From assembly GCF_042680125.1 (NCBI RefSeq), contig NZ_JBHTNY010000018.1: DNA of 64,000 nt. One strand, given 5' to 3'. Positions 40,035 to 49,768 of the stretch are shown piece after piece. This DNA is from Robinsoniella peoriensis. GTDB lineage: Bacteria > Bacillota > Clostridia > Lachnospirales > Lachnospiraceae. The first letter of the stretch is position 1. Every line of letters starts with the position of its first letter. The translations under genes and the position numbers were made by a program. The notes beneath the pieces are model-generated. The model searched no databases, was not told where the DNA came from, and saw only the letters and a list, made by a program, of their open reading frames with translations.

Positions 40035-41048
40035 ATGAAATTAAAAGATTATCTTTCGGACAGATCGGGCGCATTGCTTTTAAATGCTGCCTGCATTTGT
40101 GGTCTGTCCATATTTTTGTATATGATCGGAAATGGCATCGGGGAGATAATGGTAATCATAATGTTCTGGCTGATCATATTGTTTTTTTACTTGCTTCCGG
40201 ATTACAGATACCGGAAGAAATATTATGAGGAGTTAATATCGCTGTCGGATGCGTTGGAACAGAAATACCTTACTGCTGAAATAGCGAAGGTTCCTGTTTC
40301 AAGAGAAGGCGGTGTCTATTTCCGGATTATGAAAAATGCAATGAAGTCCATGGCGGATGAAGTATCCCGGGCACAGCGTGAAAATGAAGAGTACCGGGAT
40401 TTTATTGAAAAATGGATACACGAAATAAAGGTCCCGATTACAGGAACAAAACTAATATGTGAGAACCATAAGACGGACCAGTCAAGGAAAATTCTATCCC
40501 AGGTAGAGCAGATTGAAACAGATGTGGAAAGAGTGCTCTATTATGCCAGAATGGGAAATGTCGAAAAGGATTATATGATCAAAGAAGTGAGCTTAAAGTC
40601 AGCAGTTCAAAATGTGCTTGCCAGAAACAAGCAGCTGTTGATTTCAAACCATGTTGCTGTAAATGCAGAGCAGGTAAATCTCGCGGTATATACGGATCAG
40701 AAATGGGTCGAGTTTATCATTAATCAAATTATCATTAATTGCATCAAATACGGAAAGCAGGATTCTCTACAGATCGATATATTGGCAAAACAGATTGAGC
40801 AGGGTGTATCGCTTACGATCCGGGACAATGGAATAGGGATTAAAGAAAGTGAGCAGAGCCGTATATTTGATAAAGGATTTACAGGCAGCAATGGCAGGGC
40901 GAACCATAATTCTACCGGGATTGGGCTATATCTGTGCAGGGAATTGAGCAAAAAACTGGGAATAGAGATTTCAGCCATGTCTGTTTCGGGGGAGTATACG
41001 GCTATCAGGCTTTTCTTTCCAAAAGGAAATTATATTCAGGGGCAGTGA
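40035..41048 (+). CDS. Intramembrane-sensing histidine kinase (BceS-like)
   Basis: The 337-aa protein starts at ATG 40035 after AGGGGGGAT. Two membrane helices (about residues 12-32 and 36-55) are separated by only a few residues, so there is no extracellular sensor. His129 lies in FIEKWIHEIKVPITGTKL, the BceS-type H box (WxHxIKxPI). N box FIINQIIINCIKYG and G boxes DNGIGI, GFTGSNGR and STGIGLYL follow. BceS kinases read transport flux through the partner ABC transporter. Here the partner permease is interrupted, which could leave the kinase without proper input. Confidence 0.92.
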   Translation: MKLKDYLSDRSGALLLNAACICGLSIFLYMIGNGIGEIMVIIMFWLIILFFYLLPDYRYRKKYYEELISLSDALEQKYLTAEIAKVPVSREGGVYFRIMKNAMKSMADEVSRAQRENEEYRDFIEKWIHEIKVPITGTKLICENHKTDQSRKILSQVEQIETDVERVLYYARMGNVEKDYMIKEVSLKSAVQNVLARNKQLLISNHVAVNAEQVNLAVYTDQKWVEFIINQIIINCIKYGKQDSLQIDILAKQIEQGVSLTIRDNGIGIKESEQSRIFDKGFTGSNGRANHNSTGIGLYLCRELSKKLGIEISAMSVSGEYTAIRLFFPKGNYIQGQ

Positions 41049-41185
41049 TGGTTTGTTTTCTTTCAAATTTGTAAGTTAAAATAAAGCTTCCTGTATACAA
41101 CAGAGGGGAAAATACTGCTACAATGACAGCATTCCGGAGTAAGTTTCAAAGATGATTCGGGAAAAAAGCGAAAAGGAGTAAGTAT

Positions 41186-41941
41186 ATGTTGTTGCAGGTG
41201 GAATATATCGAAAAATATTATGGTACGAAAACGAATATTACTAAGGCTTTAAATAAGGTCAGCTTTTGTGTGGAAAAAGGTGAATTTATAAGTATAATGG
41301 GGGCTTCCGGTTCCGGAAAAACGACACTGCTCAATTGTATTTCCACCATTGATACGGTAACATCGGGTAAAATCCTGTTAGACGGGGATGACATTACGAC
41401 AATTAAAGAAGAGGAAATCACAGCCTTTCGCAGGGATAATCTGGGGTTTATTTTTCAGGAGTATAATCTGCTGGATACCCTGACAATTGAGGAAAATATA
41501 GCTTTGCCCCTGACGATAAAAGGGATGAAGCCTAAAGAAATTACCAGAAGTGTCATGGAAATCGCAGGGAAGCTGCAGATTGAGGATATTCTGCCTAAAT
41601 TCCCGTATCAGGTATCCGGTGGACAGCGGCAGCGATGTGCATGTGCAAGAGCTGTTGTTACCAGGCCGAAACTGATATTGGCTGACGAGCCTACCGGTTC
41701 TCTGGATTCTAAATCGGCATTCAGGCTGTTGGAGGTGATGGAAGAGTTAAACCGGGATTTGACAGCCACTATTCTCATGGTTACCCACGATGCTTTCTCA
41801 GCCAGTTATGCAAACCGTATTTTATTTTTAAAAGATGGAAAGATCTTCAATGAAATATGGAAAGGTGAGAAAACGCGTTCAAAATTCTATCATGAAATTC
41901 TGGATGTGCTCTCCTTATTGGGAGGTGATGTTCCATGCTAA
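41186..41941 (+). CDS. ABC transporter ATP-binding protein (BceA-like)
   Basis: The 251-aa ATPase has Walker A MGASGSGKTTLLNCIS, Q-loop FIFQEYNLLDTLT, signature YQVSGGQRQRCACARA, Walker B LILADEPTGSLDSKS and H-loop VTHDAFSASYA. It is a MacB/BceA-type (FtsX-coupled) ATPase. It ends 7 bp inside the permease gene. Together they would form a BceAB transporter protecting against bacitracin-like or lantibiotic peptides. AAAAGGAG precedes the ATG; a TACAAT box at 41119-41124 may be an inducible promoter. Confidence 0.93.
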   Translation: MLLQVEYIEKYYGTKTNITKALNKVSFCVEKGEFISIMGASGSGKTTLLNCISTIDTVTSGKILLDGDDITTIKEEEITAFRRDNLGFIFQEYNLLDTLTIEENIALPLTIKGMKPKEITRSVMEIAGKLQIEDILPKFPYQVSGGQRQRCACARAVVTRPKLILADEPTGSLDSKSAFRLLEVMEELNRDLTATILMVTHDAFSASYANRILFLKDGKIFNEIWKGEKTRSKFYHEILDVLSLLGGDVPC

Positions 41942-43965
41942 AACAACTGTCCATAAGGAATGCAAAGCGGCAGACAAGGGAGTACATGATTTATTTCATT
42001 ACAATTACCTGCACCGTTTCTTTCATGTATGGTTTTAATGCGCTTATTTTTTCAGATATTGTTGCCAGTCTGCCTGAACTTGAAATTTTATTTTACATGA
42101 TAATTACGATTTCCCTCCTGATTGTTTTTATACTGGGATGGCTGGTTCATTACATGACTAATTTTATGTTAAAGAAGCGGAGTAAAGAGTTAAGTACCTA
42201 TATGATACTGGGTATTTCCAATAAAAATATTTCCAAATTATTTTTCAAAGAAAATTTTCTGATCTGCGGAGTGGCATTTGTTTGCGGCACTTTATTTGGA
42301 TACCTGATTTCTGAAATCCTGAAAATTATAATCTTAAATTTATTTGGTATAGATTATCAGTTCTCTATTTCATTTTCCATACCGGCAATTGCACTGACAG
42401 GCTTGTATTTTCTGATGATTTTTATTTTCGCACTCTGGAAAAACGGCAGATCTATCCGGAAAATGAAGTTGTACGATTTGCTTTATTATGAGAAAAGAAA
42501 TGAGAATACCAGTTTGGAAAAAACCGGCTGGATGGCTGTGGTTTTTGTAATATCACTTGTTTTCGGCGCGGGCGGAATTGGTTTATTTATGTATATGCCC
42601 CTTGGGAAAGGGTATGATGTCTTGCTGGGACTGGTATTAATCGTACTTTTTCTGTTTGGTTTTTTCCAGAGTGTTCCCGGGTTTCTTGCAAAGGTATTCG
42701 GCAGCAGGGAAAATATAAAATACAGCAAAAACAGGCTTTTTTTACTCCGTTCTTTTACTTCTAAGATAGCATCCCTAAGTATGACACTGTGCATGATATC
42801 TGTACTCTTTACACTGGCACTGACTGCTATGGGCGTTGCAGTTTCCGTAAATGAGATAGCCGGCAGATCGATAGAGTTGAATGTGTTTGATATTGTAATT
42901 CTCAGTAAAAACCCAAACAGTGATTTTTCCGGTTACCGCAGCAGAATAGAAGAGACTGTACCGGTGGAAGCAGATCATTTATATTATATCTATCATAATG
43001 AGGATCAGACATTTCGGGATATCCGGGCTAAGGCTGCTGCCAGTTACAGCGATCTGCCGCAAGAGATATATGTGGAATACCAATATGATACTTACATGAA
43101 ATACAGCGACTACCGTGCGTTGTGCAGAATGCTTGCCATAGATGTTCCTCAGATAAAAGAAAATGAATATATCATACATTGCGTTCCGGCACTGCAAGAT
43201 GCTTACAGCGAATACATGCATCGTCAGGTTGTCATGAATGGTAAAACGATGGAGTTAAACAGCATTAACACAGCACCTTTTAACCAGGCAGATTCTTATG
43301 GTAACGGTATGGATTTTATTATTGTCGTACCGGATGAAATGGCGGATAAACTGCCTGTGATATACTAGGTATATACGGCGCAGACCTCCGAACCGGTCAG
43401 CAGTATAGCGTTAGAAAATTTGTGTGCACAGGATGAACGCCTGGAGATTCTAGACAGGAATTTAATGGTGTCCAGCAGTGATATGGGTGCTTATGGTACA
43501 AGTATACCGGATTCCGGCAAAGACTATATATCCGGAAGATCGGCATTTAAGAAGAATTATGCGGATGTCTATTCGATCATGATAGCGCTTTTTTATCTGG
43601 CGCTTATATTTGTCATCACAGGTGCTACGATTTTAGTAACTCAGATTCTCAGTGATTGCGGAAAACATAAAAAGCAATATGATATATTAAGGCATATTGG
43701 TATGAGCACTCAGACAGTAAATCAAACTGTAAATAAGCAGCTGGCTGCATTTTTTCTCCTGCCGGTGATTCCGGCTGTTGTGATCAGCAGCAGTCTGGTG
43801 TTCATTTCCATGAATATTATGCAGCCTCAGTCCTATAGTTTTCCTGTTTTTGAGGGGCATGGATGGATTTGGGGAGCGATAGCCAGTGCAGTGGGCTTGC
43901 TTTTTATATTATATGGTATTTACTTTATTGCAGTTTGTAAAAATTATAAGAAGAGTATTATTTGA
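41935..43965 (+). pseudogene. BceB-like ABC permease interrupted by in-frame TAG
   Basis: The permease reads from ATG 41935 through 477 codons to TAG at 43366-43368. It then continues in the same frame without further stops to 43965, total 676 codons, the normal BceB length. Before the stop: FtsX-type helices, the large extracellular domain, and VPDEMADKLPVIY. After it: VYTAQTSEPVSSIALENL, then three membrane helices (IMIALFYLALIFVITGATIL, FFLLPVIPAVVISSSLVF, ASAVGLLFILYGIYF) with LRHIGMSTQTV. A single C-to-T change (CAG to TAG) explains it. The truncated product lacks the last three helices and should be non-functional unless the stop is a sequencing error. Confidence 0.85.
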
Positions 43966-44112
43966 AGATGAGCAAAAGATGTAATCAGATAAATGCAGAA
44001 GATGAATGCGTAATAAGAATGAACGCAGAGGAAAGCATGAGAAGATAAAGCAGAAGTTGAGTATAAAAGGTTGAATAAAAGACATATATGAGAAAAAGTA
44101 TCAATATAGATA

Positions 44113-44140
44113 TTGTAAAAAACAGCAGCCATGGTATGAT
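44113..44140 (+). promoter_or_regulatory. Candidate promoter of DtxR-like regulator
   Basis: TTGTAA (44113-44118), 16 nt, TATGAT (44135-44140). The preceding stretch 43966-44112 is purine-rich and holds no gene I can support. Confidence 0.4.
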
Positions 44141-44174
44141 ATTATATATGTAAGAAAAAAGGCAGGGGGTACAC

Positions 44175-45032
44175 ATGAACCGGAATGATAAAAATACAGA
44201 TTGCAAATTGACCGGGAGGCAGTATGAATATTTGCAGGTATTATATAAGCATTTGCTGAATAAGGAAAGACCGGGACTGCGAAGACTGGGAGAAGAGCTT
44301 TCGGTAAATGCTTCGACTTTATCACGTTTTTTTGGGGAGTGCGTTTCTAAGAGTATACTGACAGAGGAATATGAATTTACCCCGTTTGGGGAAGATTTAC
44401 TAAAGGATTACCGCTGCAAGCTGGCTGAGATCAGTTTATGGCTGCAAAAAGAAGGCATGGATTCCATCCGGGCAGAAGATCAGGCCAGGTGTATCATAGA
44501 AGCATGCAGCGAGGATGTGGTACAGATTTTAAGAAGACTTGGAATATTACATAGAGCCTGTGATTCCCTGAAGGCAAGTGATAAGCACGTACAGACTTTT
44601 AATGGCAGAAAACTAAGTGATTATTTAGCCGTGGGTGATTATGACATTTCCTTTACCTTCTATCGGGAAAAAGACCGCATACCAGGCAGGATTTCAATGG
44701 CTAATCAGGCATTTCGGCACCCGGGAAACATGATCTGCAGAAAGAGGGACGGATATCTGGAGCTAACCGCGCTGGATGTGGAGATGCCCGTATCCCATAT
44801 GGCAGACGTGTCTCTCAGAGGACGGATGCAGACTATGAAGTACAGTGAAGACGGAATCTGTAAGCTGGCGCGTATTAAGAATAACAAGGTACGGATTCCT
44901 TTGTCTGCCATTACTTTTACTTATATTCAGGAGAGCAATATCCTCCAGGGAACGGTACTTCTGACCATGACCTGCAATGAAGAAGAGGCCGGGATGCCGG
45001 AAAGTACGGCAATATTGGTGCTATATATATAA
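44175..45032 (+). CDS. DtxR/MntR-like metal-dependent regulator with extra C-terminal domain
   Basis: The 285-aa protein begins with a DtxR-type winged helix (LTGRQYEYLQVLYKHLLNKE, then LRRLGEELSVNASTLSRFFG). A helix with candidate metal ligands follows (AEDQARCIIEACSEDVVQIL, compare the E-x-x-C/H pattern of DtxR dimerisation helices). The C-terminal 150 residues are not recognised. It is upstream of and co-directional with a DUF454/ABC cluster whose promoter carries a TTAGC-N4-GCTAA palindrome, a likely DtxR-type operator. Predicted role: metal-responsive repressor of that cluster. Confidence 0.7.
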   Translation: MNRNDKNTDCKLTGRQYEYLQVLYKHLLNKERPGLRRLGEELSVNASTLSRFFGECVSKSILTEEYEFTPFGEDLLKDYRCKLAEISLWLQKEGMDSIRAEDQARCIIEACSEDVVQILRRLGILHRACDSLKASDKHVQTFNGRKLSDYLAVGDYDISFTFYREKDRIPGRISMANQAFRHPGNMICRKRDGYLELTALDVEMPVSHMADVSLRGRMQTMKYSEDGICKLARIKNNKVRIPLSAITFTYIQESNILQGTVLLTMTCNEEEAGMPESTAILVLYI

Positions 45033-45064
45033 TATAAATTGATAAAGTTTATCATTAATTTATG

Positions 45065-45154
45065 AAGTGTTGCACTGGCACAACGATTAGGTATAGAAAT
45101 TATCAGCAATTTTCGGATTCATACCACAACGTTGCGCATGTGCAACACTTTTTT
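45065..45154 (+). terminator. Long stem-loop with T tract after regulator
   Basis: AAGTGTTGCAC (45065-45075) pairs perfectly with GTGCAACACTT (45140-45150), with a second, inner pairing CACAACG/CGTTGCG, and a T run follows. The right arm lies in an imperfect palindrome GTTGCGCATGTGCAAC, and the left arm is similar, so the site could also bind a regulator. Confidence 0.6.
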
Positions 45155-45161
45155 ATTCACA

Positions 45162-45219
45162 TTGACAGTTTCCGTTTCGTAATATATAACTATAGCGTAG
45201 ATAAGTTAGCTATTGCTAA
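45162..45219 (+). promoter_or_regulatory. Promoter and DtxR-type operator of DUF454-ABC operon
   Basis: TTGACA (45162-45167), 17 nt, TATAAC (45185-45190). Just downstream, TTAGC-TATT-GCTAA (45206-45219) is a perfect inverted repeat of the kind bound by DtxR/MntR-like repressors, placed to block initiation. Confidence 0.6.
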
Positions 45220-45270
45220 TTCGGAAAGCATTTATCCGTTAAAAGATCAGAAAAAGGAAGGAAGGCGTAT

Positions 45271-45696
45271 ATGAAAAAGAATCCATTTAAATTACTGTGG
45301 CTGATACTGGCTTTTCTAAGCTTGGGAATAGGAGCAATCGGGGTGGTATTGCCAATTCTGCCCACCACGCCGTTTTTGTTAGTATCTTCATTTTGTTTTG
45401 CAAAGGGGTCGAAGCGGTTTCATAACTGGTTTATGAATACCGGACTTTATAGAAAGCACCTGGACAGCTTTGTCCGTAACCGGGCTATGACACTGAAGAC
45501 AAAACTCTTTATCCTGCTGCCGGTATCGGCGATGCTGACCCTTGCATTTTTTATGATGCACAATATTCCAGGACGGGTGGTAATCGTGCTGCTTGTGTTG
45601 TTTAAGTATTATTATTTCTTTTTTCGAATTGCAACAATACCAGGTGGTAAGAAAAATATGGAATATGCAGCAGACAGAACGGAGTTAACAGATTAA
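45271..45696 (+). CDS. DUF454 (YbaN) family membrane protein
   Basis: The 141-aa protein has the DUF454 signature at its N-terminus: LLWLILAFLSLGIGAIGVVL then PILPTTPFLLVSSFCFAKGS, followed by RFHNWFMNTGLYRKHL. Two further membrane helices follow. Family members are small inner-membrane proteins of unknown function often found near iron or heme genes. AAGGAAGG precedes the ATG. First gene of a four-gene operon. Confidence 0.9.
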   Translation: MKKNPFKLLWLILAFLSLGIGAIGVVLPILPTTPFLLVSSFCFAKGSKRFHNWFMNTGLYRKHLDSFVRNRAMTLKTKLFILLPVSAMLTLAFFMMHNIPGRVVIVLLVLFKYYYFFFRIATIPGGKKNMEYAADRTELTD

Positions 45697-45697
45697 T

Positions 45698-46081
45698 ATG
45701 GCAGCAGAACGTAGTAAGGGAGAGTTAAAGCGTCTCCAGGAACAAGAAACAGTCAGCATGATGATCCAATTATATTGCAGGAAAAACCATAATAGTAATC
45801 AAAATAAAAAACAGGATAACAACCGGAAGGAATTATGTCCGGAATGCAGGAATTTACTTGCTTATGCTGAAAAAAAAATTCAGAGATGTCCTTTTATGGA
45901 GAATAAGACGTTTTGCAGCAACTGCCGGGTACATTGTTACCAGTCAGAAATGCGGGAAAAGATTCGGGAAGTGATGCGGTTTTCCGGTCCCAGAATGCTT
46001 TTTTATCACCCGTTTATGGCAATACACCATATGTGGTGTACCCTGAAAGAAAAAAAGAAGGAGGCAAAACGCCATGATTAA
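45698..46081 (+). CDS. Nitrous oxide-stimulated promoter family protein
   Basis: The 127-aa protein has the conserved Cys-rich core of this family (PF11756): LCPECRNLLAYAEKKIQRCP, then FCSNCRVHCYQSEMREKI and a C-terminal FSGPRMLFYHPFMAIHHM. Six or more cysteines (CPEC, RCP, CSNC, VHC) suggest metal or Fe-S binding. Biochemical role unknown. It begins 1 bp after the DUF454 stop and overlaps the first ABC gene by 8 bp, so all are co-translated. Confidence 0.88.
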   Translation: MAAERSKGELKRLQEQETVSMMIQLYCRKNHNSNQNKKQDNNRKELCPECRNLLAYAEKKIQRCPFMENKTFCSNCRVHCYQSEMREKIREVMRFSGPRMLFYHPFMAIHHMWCTLKEKKKEAKRHD

Positions 46082-47820
46082 AACAAGATTAGTCGGCTTG
46101 CTGGCTGATTCTAAAAAATATATAATACAGAATGTTTTGTGGCAATGGGTGGCTCTGATTGCAAATATATCAGCAGCTGCGACAGTTGGAAATTTAATTG
46201 AAAAAACATATCGGGGGATGCTGGGAACGGAGCTTTTGGCAGTCAGTGCCTGCATCCTGGCGGTATCTGTTTTGATACGGTTTGGCTGTGACAGGCTTGC
46301 TGCAAAAGCATCCTTCCTTGCAAGCCGGGATGTAAAAATTACAATCAGGGAGAAAATTTACGAAAAACTGCTGCGATTGGGAGCTTCCTATAAGGAAAAA
46401 ATCTCTACGGCAGAGGTTGTCCAGGTATCAGTAGAAGGTGTGGAGCAGTTAGAGATCTATTTTGGTAAATACCTGCCCCAGCTTTTTTACAGCCTGCTTG
46501 CACCGCTGACTTTATTTGTAGTGTTATCATTTATCAGTTTAAAAGCATGTATTGTGCTGCTTATCTGCGTTCCCCTGATTCCTGCATCCATTATGGGAGT
46601 ACAGAAGTTTGCAAAAAAGCTTCTGAATAAATACTGGGGATCTTATACAGAACTTGGAGATAGCTTTCTGGAAAATCTACAGGGTCTTACCACACTTAAG
46701 ATTTATCAGGCTGACGGGAAAAAAGCGGAAGAAATGGATAAAGAGTCTGAACAGTTCCGACGGGTAACCATGCGTGTATTAACCATGCAGCTGAATTCCA
46801 TCAGTGTTATGGATTTGGTGGCTTACGGAGGAGCAGCGATTGGTATGATCGTTGCAGTCCGGGAATATATAGCAGGAAATATTGGGTTGGCAGGTACAGT
46901 TACGCTGATTCTTCTGGCAGCGGAATTCTTTATTCCCCTCCGTGTACTGGGGTCTTTCTTTCATATTGCTATGAACGGAATGGCAGCCAGTGATAAGATG
47001 TTCCGCCTTTTGGATCTGCAGGAAACGAAAAACGGGCAAGAGGAGGTACCGAAGCAAAATCATACGATCAGATTTAAAGATGCGGGATTTTGTTATGACA
47101 GCGAACGTAAGATTTTAGATCATGTTAATCTTACGATTTCCAAGGGAAGTATTGTTTCGCTGGTAGGCAACTCCGGATGCGGCAAGAGTACGCTGGCGGC
47201 GATCCTGACCAGCAGGAACAAAGGCTATGAAGGCAGTATTACCATTGGAGGAAAAGAACTTTCGGACATTTCAGAGGCCAGCCTTATGTCACATATTACC
47301 ATGGTTGGGCAGAATAGTTATTTATTTAAAGGTACCGTTGAGGAGAATCTGGCGATGGGGAATCCTTCTGCATCTAAAGAACAGATGGATCAGGTATTAA
47401 AGGATGTGGATTTATATGAATTTTTATATGCCGGTCAGGGACTGAATACACAGCTTCAGGAAAAGGCGTCCAACCTTTCCGGAGGACAGCAGCAGAGATT
47501 GGCATTGGCCAGAGCATTACTGCATGATTCGGAAATATATATTTGATGAAGCGACTTCCAATATTGATGTTGAAAGTGAAGAACGGATTATGTCAGTCAT
47601 CTATGGACTGGCGGGACACAAAACGGTTCTTCTGATTTCCCACCGCCTGCAAAATGTAGTTTCCTCGGATTACATCTATGTACTGCAGAATGGGAAAATA
47701 GCAGAATCGGGATCTCATGAGAATTTACTCGGCAATGCCGGTGTTTATGCAAAACTTTATGAAAATCAACGGCAGTTGGAACAATACAGACAGAAGGAAG
47801 GAGCAGAATATGCATCGTAG
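46074..47820 (+). pseudogene. CydD-like ABC exporter (TMD-NBD) with frameshift in AT repeat
   Basis: The gene runs from ATG 46074 through six membrane helices and Walker A VGNSGCGKSTL to the signature NLSGGQQQRLALARALLHDS. It then meets a stop at 47544-47546. The reading resumes in another frame from about 47530: YIFDEATSNIDVESEERIM (Walker B) and H-loop LISHRLQNVV, ending at 47820. The break is inside AAATATATATTTG. Restoring one AT unit gives EIYIFDEATS, the expected family sequence. It is either a slipped-strand (possibly reversible) mutation or a sequencing error. Without repair the ATPase lacks Walker B. Confidence 0.85.
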
Positions 47821-49468
47821 AAGTGGAATTAAAATTATGGGAAAATTGATCGGTCTGATCAAACCATTAATGCATGTGATGGCTGCGGCAATCCTGCTTG
47901 GTGTTGTGGGATATCTGTTTGCAATATTTCTGACTATACTGGCAGGCGTGGGGATCCTGCATGGTTTGGGTGAAAAGAATCTGTTGTCTTTAACAGTTAC
48001 CTTTGGCCTGCTTATTGCGTTTGCCATCTGCAGGGGAATTCTCCACTATGGGGAACAGGCTTGTAATCATTACATTGCATTTAAATTACTGGCAATTATC
48101 CGTCACAAAGTATTTTCTGCACTTAGAAAACTGGCTCCGGCGAAACTGGAAGGCAAGGATAAAGGAAATCTGATTTCTATTATCACCAGTGATATAGAGT
48201 TGCTGGAAGTGTTTTATGCACACACGATTTCTCCAATCGCCATTGCATTTTTAACCTCCCTGTTTATGGCATGCTTTATTGGATATTTTTATCTTCCGGC
48301 TGGAATACTGGCACTGGTGGGCTACCTTATCGTAGGGGTTTGGCTTCCGCTTTGGAATTCAAAACGTGGTTCTTCCAAAGGAATGAAATACCGCAATGAT
48401 TTGGGAGAAATGAACAGTTTCGTTCTGGATAATCTTCGGGGGCTTCACGAGACCATTCAATATGGATGCGGAAATGAACAAAAGAAGCGTATGCGGGAAC
48501 AATCGGAGAGATTATCCGGGGAACAGGAAGAATTACAGAAAATGGAGGGCGGTTCCAGAGCTGCTACTAATCTGGTGATCCTTCTATTTTCCTTCAGTAT
48601 GCTGTTCTTAATGTTGTATGCATATACTGCGGGATACAGCAATTTTACCGGCGTAATTATCTGTACCATTGCCATGATGGGATCATTTGGACCTACTGCG
48701 GCACTATCAAGCCTTTCCAATAATCTGAACCAGACATTGGCAAGCGGTGAGCGGGTTTTATCTCTTTTAGAGGAGGAGCCTGAGATCAAAGAGGTTACCG
48801 GAAAAGCAGCAACCGGATTTTCCAGTGTATGCTGCAAACAGGTTTCCTTTGCATATGGAAAAGAAGAAATATTGAAGGATTATTCCCTGAAAATGAAGGA
48901 AGGGGAAATCATCGGAATTTTTGGAAAAAGCGGTTCCGGTAAATCAACACTTTTAAAATTACTGATGCGTTTCTTTGATGTGCAAAAGGGCAGTGTTAAA
49001 ATTTCAGATAAAAATGTCAGGGATATTAATACCTCTGATTTGAGAAATATGGAAAGCTATGTAACGCAGGAAACCTATCTCTTCCATGATTCTATTGCAG
49101 CGAACATTGCAGTTGCCAACCCCAATGCCAGCAGAGAGGAGATCATACAGGCCGCAAAGAAAGCTTCCATTCATGAATTTATAGAAAAGCTGCCAAAAGG
49201 GTATGACACACCGGTTGGAGAGCTTGGAGATACGCTGTCCGGAGGGGAACGGCAGAGAATTGGAATTGCAAGAGCATTTCTGCACAACGCGCCATTTATT
49301 TTACTGGATGAACCTACCAGCAGCCTGGACAGCCTGAATGAAGGGATTGTACTGAAATCCTTGCAGGAAGCCTGCAGAGAGAGGACTGTACTGCTTGTAT
49401 CCCACAGGCAGTCTACCATGAATATTACGGACAGGGTGTATCATATGACAGGAGACAGAGCGTCCTGA
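47810..49468 (+). CDS. CydC-like ABC exporter (TMD-NBD)
   Basis: The 552-aa protein starts at ATG 47810 after AAGGAGCAGAAT. Its N-terminal membrane domain has six helices (LMHVMAAAILLGVVGYLFAI onward). The C-terminal ATPase shows Walker A GKSGSGKSTLLKLL, signature TLSGGERQRIGIARAF, Walker B FILLDEPTSSLDSLN and H-loop LLVSHRQSTMN. It should heterodimerise with the preceding ABC protein. CydDC-type pairs export thiols or move heme-related cargo; the DtxR-like operator and DUF454 partner suggest a metal/heme link (inference). Confidence 0.9.
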   Translation: MHRRSGIKIMGKLIGLIKPLMHVMAAAILLGVVGYLFAIFLTILAGVGILHGLGEKNLLSLTVTFGLLIAFAICRGILHYGEQACNHYIAFKLLAIIRHKVFSALRKLAPAKLEGKDKGNLISIITSDIELLEVFYAHTISPIAIAFLTSLFMACFIGYFYLPAGILALVGYLIVGVWLPLWNSKRGSSKGMKYRNDLGEMNSFVLDNLRGLHETIQYGCGNEQKKRMREQSERLSGEQEELQKMEGGSRAATNLVILLFSFSMLFLMLYAYTAGYSNFTGVIICTIAMMGSFGPTAALSSLSNNLNQTLASGERVLSLLEEEPEIKEVTGKAATGFSSVCCKQVSFAYGKEEILKDYSLKMKEGEIIGIFGKSGSGKSTLLKLLMRFFDVQKGSVKISDKNVRDINTSDLRNMESYVTQETYLFHDSIAANIAVANPNASREEIIQAAKKASIHEFIEKLPKGYDTPVGELGDTLSGGERQRIGIARAFLHNAPFILLDEPTSSLDSLNEGIVLKSLQEACRERTVLLVSHRQSTMNITDRVYHMTGDRAS

Positions 49469-49476
49469 TATATAAG

Positions 49477-49532
49477 AGAAGATAAAAACCGGACCATCCC
49501 ATGATAGATTGGTTTGCTTTTATCTTCTTTTA
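49477..49532 (+). terminator. Terminator of DUF454-ABC operon
   Basis: AGAAGATAAAA (49477-49487) pairs with TTTTATCTTCT (49518-49528), with a T run following; loop about 30 nt. Confidence 0.6.
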
Positions 49533-49598
49533 TTAATAAAGCGTGATAATGTTTATTGGTGATGACTGGAATGAAAAGCTAAGCATTTTGTAAATTCA

Positions 49599-49694
49599 TT
49601 ATGCTAATCTAATTATTTTACTTTGCAAGCCATTTACCAGGTCTTTTATCAGAAGATGAATGCCGTAAAAAAATAACACGATACTTGTAAACAT
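49599..49694 (-). CDS. Possible 31-aa small membrane protein
   Basis: The ATG at 49694 (minus) is preceded at good distance by AAAGGAGTGATAATT, a strong ribosome site. The frame encodes FTSIVLFFYGIHLLIKDLVN followed by a basic tail (GLQSKIIRLA), the layout of a single-span small membrane protein. It lies downstream of the MarR gene after its terminator. No homologue recognised; real coding status is uncertain. Confidence 0.4.
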   Translation of the reverse strand: MFTSIVLFFYGIHLLIKDLVNGLQSKIIRLA

Positions 49695-49726
49695 AATTAT
49701 CACTCCTTTTACCTGTTTTTGAGTGC

Positions 49727-49753
49727 AAAAATGGGAGGGAGCTATTCCCTCCC
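49727..49753 (-). terminator. Terminator of MarR gene
   Basis: GGGAGGGA (49733-49740) and TCCCTCCC (49746-49753) form a GC-rich stem; on the minus strand a T run follows (plus 49727-49731). Confidence 0.8.
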
Positions 49754-49768
49754 GAAGCTGCATCTTAA

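Noticed and set aside
43366..43368. TAG read as pyrrolysine or programmed read-through
   Set aside because: BceB-like permeases carry no pyrrolysine, no pylTSBCD genes are visible here, and a CAG-to-TAG change is simpler.
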